From positions 1 through 9,085 of the forward strand of contig JASHXN010000124.1 of the NCBI GenBank assembly GCA_030043505.1: a DNA stretch of 9,085 nt, read 5' to 3'. This DNA comes from Thermoplasmata archaeon. Its GTDB lineage: Archaea; Thermoplasmatota; Thermoplasmata; UBA184. How positions within the stretch are numbered: the stretch's first letter is position 1; each line of letters opens with the position of its first letter. The notes under the pieces were generated by a model. That model was not told the DNA's origin and searched no databases. It worked only from the letters and a program-made list of their open reading frames with translations. A program made the translations under genes and the position numbers. Shown one piece after another: positions 5,981-9,085 of the stretch.

Positions 5981-6434
5981 CGGACCGTGCGCAGAGACGC
6001 GTCGACCAGGCAACGTCGTAAAGCCAAGCACAAGAACGTGACACAAATGCCGAGACCCTCCCGAAATGACATGCGTAACTTCGGAACGATCAAACTCGAC
6101 GTCTCCTCATCGGCCTTGATGGGGTCTTCTCAACGGCCCTATCAGACTACATACTGACTCTCATTCAACGCGGCGAGTCCTACCAAGTGATAAACGGCTC
6201 ATCTGGTGACAAGCCTCTGAGATCGAGGAAGACACCGAAGAGGCGGCGCCGAGGGTGGTGCGTCCGTCGGCAGAGCCATGTTATCCGGTAGGGATCTGTC
6301 TGGTTCATTTGGAGCATACGCGCCCCTTGGGCGGTACCGAAACGCTAGGGCGCTCTCGCGATTCAATCTCAACGAGTTTGACGGCGGCGCAGTCGACTGC
6401 GCTTTCGCGTGGATCGAGCGTCCATCGGGAGACG
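5981..6434. other. Low-GC stretch without a convincing gene
   Basis: About 450 bp between the membrane-protein gene and repeat copy B. I see no tRNA, integrase motif or terminal repeat. Two open stretches exist: a 36-codon ATG frame (6047-6157) and a start-less frame, 6079-6291, reading LRNDQTRRLLIGLDGVFSTA and onward to TAG at 6289-6291. The latter has protein-like composition and may be the eroded end of a gene. A longer + strand frame from 6255 or 6278 runs into the antisense of hisS and is not believed. The segment may be degraded cargo. Confidence 0.5.
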
Positions 6435-6575
6435 GTCAAAGAGAGCCGGCCGCGAGCTCACGCTGGGCACCCGAGCCGAGATCTCGCTCGACCACCGTCC
6501 CCGGAGCCACTTCCCGAAGGCCCAGGATCAGCGCCCGACGGCTACGCCGGCGCGCCGCCTCCCTGAGCTGGCGCG
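6435..6575. repeat. 141-bp direct repeat, copy B (functional hisS 3' end)
   Basis: Partner of 5035-5175, in the same orientation and exactly 1400 nt away. It contains hisS residues about 384-428 and the TGA at 6436-6438, so it completes the anticodon-binding domain of the intact gene. If the insert arrived by site-specific integration, this copy would be the element-borne replacement and copy A the original host end, or the crossover lies within the identical blocks. Confidence 0.95.
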
Positions 6576-7722
6576 ACAGCGAACGGCCGAGAAGGTCGCC
6601 GTCCGCCGATACCCCGGAGCGCCGGAGGCGTTCGACGAGCGCCAAGGCTTCCGGCACGAGCTCGGGCCGGGCCGCGACCACGTAGGTGTCGAGCGCCGGT
6701 TCGCCGTCGGGCCAACGACCCGCGCCGCGGAGCAGCAGTTCGAGGGTCTGGTCGCCGATGGCCAACCCCGCGGCGGGCGTCGGGGCCCCACCGAACAGCT
6801 CCATCAGGTGGTCGTAGCGGCCCCCTCCAAAGATCGACCGACTTTCGCCCTGACGGGTGAACGCTTCGAAGACGGTCGAGGTGTAGTAGGCGAGGCCCCG
6901 AACGACCGTCGGGTCGTAGACGACCCGGTCGGAGAGCCCCACCTTGTCGAGGAGCCCGAGGAGTTTCTCCAGCCGGGCGACCCCGGCCTTCGCGGAATCG
7001 TCGAACCCCCGGGCCAGCTCCCCCAGGAAGGCGGCAGCGTTCCCCGGGGCAACTCCCGCGCCCGCCGACCCGAGGAGGCCGGAGAGCTCCTCGCACTTCG
7101 CGGCGGGCACTCCGGACGCCTGTAGTTCGCCCGCGAACTCGCTCGGAGAGGCCTTGCGAAACCGGTCGACCGCCCGGAAGAATCGGGCCCCGTCCGTAGC
7201 CCCGTACCGCCGGCCGAGCCCCTCGGCGACGGCCCGGTCGTTCACCCGGAACTGGTACAGTCCCTGGGCTCCGACCTCGTCCAGGATGAGGGAGGCGGTG
7301 GTCAGCAGGTCGACCTCGGCCTCGAGCCCGGGGGCGCCCACGATGTCGAGATTGAACTGGAGGAACTCTCGCGTGCGGCCGGACTGCGGCTCCTCGTAGC
7401 GCCAGCTTTTCGAGACGGTGAACCACTTGACGGGAAGCGACTCGGCCTTCCCGCGCTCGACGAACACCCGCGCAAGCGACGGGGTCTGTTCGGGCAGCAG
7501 GGCGACCGGTCGGTCCCCCTTGTCGACGAAGCTCCACGTTTCGGCCGCGATCCCCTCGCCGCTCTTGCGTTGGTACAGCTCGAAGCTCTCCACGCACGGC
7601 ACCTCGAGCTCCGCGAACCCCGCGCGCCGTGCGGCCGCCCGCATCCGCCGTCGGATCTCGGACCGCGCCCCGGCGTCCGGGGGCGGATAGTCTCGGAAGC
7701 CGCGCAGCGGACCGGGCGTCAC
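6436..7722 (-). CDS. hisS: Histidyl-tRNA synthetase
   Basis: A 428-residue class II synthetase that charges tRNA-His. RGFRDYPPPD (7-16) lies before motif 1. Motif 2 is WFTVSKSWRYEEPQSGRTREF followed by LQFNLDIVG (100-129), with Arg108. The HisA signature RGLAYYTSTVFEA (275-287) and SIFGGGRYDHLMELFGG (296-312) mark the histidine site. The motif 3 region reads AAGLAIGDQTLELLL (317-331), without the Arg seen in bacterial enzymes. Residues about 344-428 form the anticodon-binding domain (TYVVAARPELVPEALALVE to RDLGSGAQREL), which separates it from HisZ. The GTG at 7720-7722 is used; an ATG two bases upstream is out of frame and stops at once. AGGGG just before the start is a weak ribosome site. 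The final 46 codons lie in a direct repeat also present at 5035-5175. Confidence 0.95.
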   Translation of the reverse strand: MTPGPLRGFRDYPPPDAGARSEIRRRMRAAARRAGFAELEVPCVESFELYQRKSGEGIAAETWSFVDKGDRPVALLPEQTPSLARVFVERGKAESLPVKWFTVSKSWRYEEPQSGRTREFLQFNLDIVGAPGLEAEVDLLTTASLILDEVGAQGLYQFRVNDRAVAEGLGRRYGATDGARFFRAVDRFRKASPSEFAGELQASGVPAAKCEELSGLLGSAGAGVAPGNAAAFLGELARGFDDSAKAGVARLEKLLGLLDKVGLSDRVVYDPTVVRGLAYYTSTVFEAFTRQGESRSIFGGGRYDHLMELFGGAPTPAAGLAIGDQTLELLLRGAGRWPDGEPALDTYVVAARPELVPEALALVERLRRSGVSADGDLLGRSLSRQLREAARRRSRRALILGLREVAPGTVVERDLGSGAQRELAAGSL

Positions 7723-7747
7723 ATCCCCTGCGAGGGACGGCTGGCTC

Positions 7748-7755
7748 TTAGAATC
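7748..7755 (-). promoter_or_regulatory. Weak TATA-like element upstream of hisS
   Basis: On the minus strand the bases read GATTCTAA, the only A+T-rich run in the 72-nt gap between the zinc-ribbon gene and hisS. It is centred about 29 nt before the GTG start, as expected for an archaeal promoter with little or no leader. The match to a TATA consensus is poor, so hisS may instead be read from upstream. Confidence 0.25.
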
Positions 7756-7794
7756 AGCGGCGCGCAGAGGCAGCGCCTGCGACGGCGGGGCAGT

Positions 7795-8907
7795 TCAGGT
7801 GGACGGCGACGGGCGGGTTTCGGTCGCGTCCAAGGGCGCGGCGGCGATCGGCTCGGACGTCTCCGACGTTCCGACGAACCCGCGGAGCCCCCGGTAGGCG
7901 ACGATCGTTCCGACGAAGTTCCGCCGGCGCAGCTCCGTCGACACGGCGCGGAGGTCGGCGAGCGCAGGTCCGAGGTCCGACCCCGACGCCCGGAGCTCGA
8001 TCAGCCGATCCCGCACGCGCTTGAGCTCGTCAAAGAAGCGGGGCTCGACCAGCGCCCAGAGCGCCAGGGCTCCCCGCGCGAGCAGGCGCTCCGCCTCCTC
8101 CCGTTTGCCCGACGACAGCAGGCGGCGACCCTCCTGGACGGGGCCCAGCGCCGGGGTCGGATCCCCTCCGAGCTCGGTGAGCGTCTCCGCGAGGAGGTCG
8201 CAGCTGGCGATCAGGATCCGTCCCGTGGCCCAGACGTCCTCCAGCCGGCTCAGCTCGTCGCGGACGTGGCTCAGGCGCCGGTCGGCCCCCGGCAGGTCGC
8301 CCGTGCCCATCGCGCCCCGGGTCGCGTCCAGCTCGACGTCGGCGCTCGGGGTCGGGAACAACTGGGCGATCTCGTTGCGCCGGGCCATCTGTTCGTCGAA
8401 GGCGACCGCCAGCGCGCTCGCGACGTGAACGAACGCCTCCCGGACGGCGGCGTCGAGCGAGCGGTCGTCGTCGACGCTCTCCGCCGCGGCGATCCGCGCG
8501 GAGAGCGACGCGAGGTCGAGCCCCAGGCGTCGGGCCAGCCGCAGGTACTCCTCGCCGCGCTGCCGGAGCGCCTCCCCCCGCACGGCGGGGGGGAGCGGCG
8601 GAAGGCCCCCGAGCCGGGCCAGCGGTTCCGGACGGAGCGTCGGCTCGCTCTTCGGGAGGTCGAGGATCGCCGGCCCCCGCAGCGCCGCCGCCGGTCGGAG
8701 CAGCGGAGCGGGCACCGGGTCCGGGGTCCCTTCGAGGTCCACCGAGCGGAGCAGCTCGGCTACGGTCGACAGGTAGGCGGGATCGGTGTCGCCCGTCCGG
8801 CCCGCCGCCTCGCGGACGGCGTCAAAAAGGCTGGTCGCGAGGTGGCAGCTGGGACAGTCGGTGCGGTCGGCCCCTACGTCCGCGCCGCACGCCGGGCAGA
8901 CCGCCAC
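7795..8907 (-). CDS. Zinc-ribbon protein with long helical region, unrecognised
   Basis: A 370-residue protein of unknown function. The N-terminus is a zinc ribbon: cysteines 4, 7, 18 and 21 in CPACGADVGADRTDCPSCHL (CX2C-X10-CX2C). A Pro-rich linker (about 60-110) leads to a helical region (about 110-345) rich in Leu, Ala, Arg and Glu, with repeat-like helix pairs such as GRRLLSSGKREEAERLLARG and ELKRVRDRLIELRASG. The tail (346-370) is Thr/Ser/Pro-rich. No signal peptide or membrane segment is seen. The GTG at 8905-8907 is preferred over an in-frame TTG at 8923-8925 because GGAGG stands 6 nt before it and the ribbon then begins at residue 4. It lies upstream of hisS on the same strand with a 72-nt gap. 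An adaptor or nucleic-acid-binding role is a guess. Confidence 0.8.
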   Translation of the reverse strand: MAVCPACGADVGADRTDCPSCHLATSLFDAVREAAGRTGDTDPAYLSTVAELLRSVDLEGTPDPVPAPLLRPAAALRGPAILDLPKSEPTLRPEPLARLGGLPPLPPAVRGEALRQRGEEYLRLARRLGLDLASLSARIAAAESVDDDRSLDAAVREAFVHVASALAVAFDEQMARRNEIAQLFPTPSADVELDATRGAMGTGDLPGADRRLSHVRDELSRLEDVWATGRILIASCDLLAETLTELGGDPTPALGPVQEGRRLLSSGKREEAERLLARGALALWALVEPRFFDELKRVRDRLIELRASGSDLGPALADLRAVSTELRRRNFVGTIVAYRGLRGFVGTSETSEPIAAAPLDATETRPSPST

Positions 8908-8913
8908 TCCGGT

Positions 8914-8918
8914 CCTCC
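8914..8918 (-). promoter_or_regulatory. Shine-Dalgarno site deciding the zinc-ribbon gene start
   Basis: Minus-strand GGAGG is followed by a 6-nt spacer and GTG at 8907-8905. It matches the anti-Shine-Dalgarno end of 16S rRNA at ideal spacing. The competing TTG at 8925 has only an abutting AGGTGA, so the site favours the 370-residue product over a 376-residue one. Confidence 0.55.
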
Positions 8919-8929
8919 GCTCCAATCAC

Positions 8930-9085
8930 CTAGCTCCCGCGTAAAAGCTCTCGTGGGGACGCGAGGTCCGCCGTCGGGAGCGGGGCGAGGTGCCGGCGGG
9001 CCGACGGGGTCGGGTGGTACACCCCCGGCGCCGCCGCCCGCCGCGGGACCGCCCAGCCGCCGGCCTCGAGCGGGAAGACCTTCCG
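8930..9085 (-). CDS. Possible C-terminus of an upstream gene, unrecognised
   Basis: A minus-strand frame is open from the window edge to TAG at 8930-8932, giving 51 residues (KVFPLEAGGWAVPRAAAPGV, then YHPTPSARRHLAPLPTADLA, ending ELLRGS). Nearly all third positions are G or C, but a + strand frame shares the same third positions and is also open, so codon bias does not decide the strand. The minus frame is preferred because its product looks more like a protein and its stop lies 22 nt before the zinc-ribbon gene start, as in an operon. No family is recognised. Confidence 0.5.
   Translation of the reverse strand, partial: RKVFPLEAGGWAVPRRAAAPGVYHPTPSARRHLAPLPTADLASPRELLRGS

Larger units (their letters stand above)
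5176..6434. mobile_element. Putative integrated element or remnant at the hisS 3' end
   Basis: This 1259-bp segment between the two direct repeats differs from its surroundings. The 60-base lines I counted run from 50 to 62% G+C (6061-6120, 50%; 5401-5460, 52%; 5521-5580, 62%), against 75% at 2701-2760. Codon use in its one good gene is also far less G/C-ending. With the duplicated hisS end on either side, this is the layout left by integration into a gene's 3' end, where the element carries a replacement 3' end. No integrase, transposase, terminal inverted repeat or replication gene is recognisable, so it may be a deletion remnant or a passenger of a lost enzyme. Other origins for the 1400-bp duplication remain possible. 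Confidence 0.5.

Noticed and set aside
5176..6434. Insertion sequence, CRISPR array or tRNA in the insert
   Set aside because: No terminal inverted repeats, transposase, regularly spaced repeats or cloverleaf could be seen on either strand.
6255..6685. + strand frames crossing repeat copy B
   Set aside because: Most of their length is antisense to the intact hisS end, and the two frames conflict. The resemblance of one tail to the TPD tail comes only from the repeat.
6436..7722. HisZ (ATP phosphoribosyltransferase regulatory subunit)
   Set aside because: A complete C-terminal anticodon-binding domain is present, which HisZ lacks, and no histidine genes are nearby.
8940..8949. TATA-like GCGTAAAAGC as promoter of the zinc-ribbon gene
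   Set aside because: It falls inside the likely coding end of the upstream gene and its spacing to the preferred GTG start is poor for a leaderless transcript; the gene pair looks operonic.

Overview
The window looks like a chromosomal segment of a high-GC archaeon. It carries an Sm-like archaeal protein, a CTP-dependent (DUF120) riboflavin kinase fused to a winged-helix regulator, the archaeosine radical-SAM enzyme RaSEA and an archaeal-style HisRS. Starts are often GTG, promoters look leaderless, and a bacterial-type DnaK tail is present. This fits a GC-rich Thermoplasmata-like euryarchaeon best, but the lineage is inference. Core genes run at roughly 75% GC in the line I counted by hand.

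Layout: 1-186 is the C-terminus of dnaK (+). It converges on a citrate synthase gene (208-1335, -), with a GC-rich hairpin between the two stop codons. A divergent region with a TATA-like box separates citrate synthase from a four-gene + strand operon: lsm (1444-1686), ribK/rbkR (1689-2390), raSEA (2387-3409) and nadE (3406-4215). These genes are 2 nt apart or overlap by GTGA. They join RNA binding, FMN synthesis and its control, tRNA archaeosine formation and NAD synthesis. A TPD-family (C15orf41/CDIN1-like) predicted nuclease follows (4282-5166, +). Convergent to it from the right lie hisS (6436-7722, -), an unrecognised zinc-ribbon helical protein (7795-8907, -) and a likely partial gene (8930-9085, -).

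The unusual part lies between the TPD gene and hisS. The last 46 codons and stop of hisS occur twice, as 141-bp direct repeats (5035-5175 and 6435-6575, 136/141 identical) exactly 1400 bp apart. They flank 1259 bp of clearly lower-GC DNA. Copy B completes hisS; copy A is detached and has become an antisense-derived C-terminal tail on the TPD protein. One repeat edge sits one base past the hisS stop, and four of the five differences are synonymous third-position changes in the hisS frame. That is what an element integrated into the 3' end of a protein-coding gene, carrying its own replacement 3' end, would leave. No integrase is visible, so this is either a deleted remnant or a minimal or passenger element.

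The insert holds one convincing gene, a two-helix membrane protein with a beta-rich PH-like tail (5447-5980). It also has a possible 50-residue ORF (5289-5441), a perfect 14-bp palindrome (5224-5237) and about 450 bp with no convincing gene.
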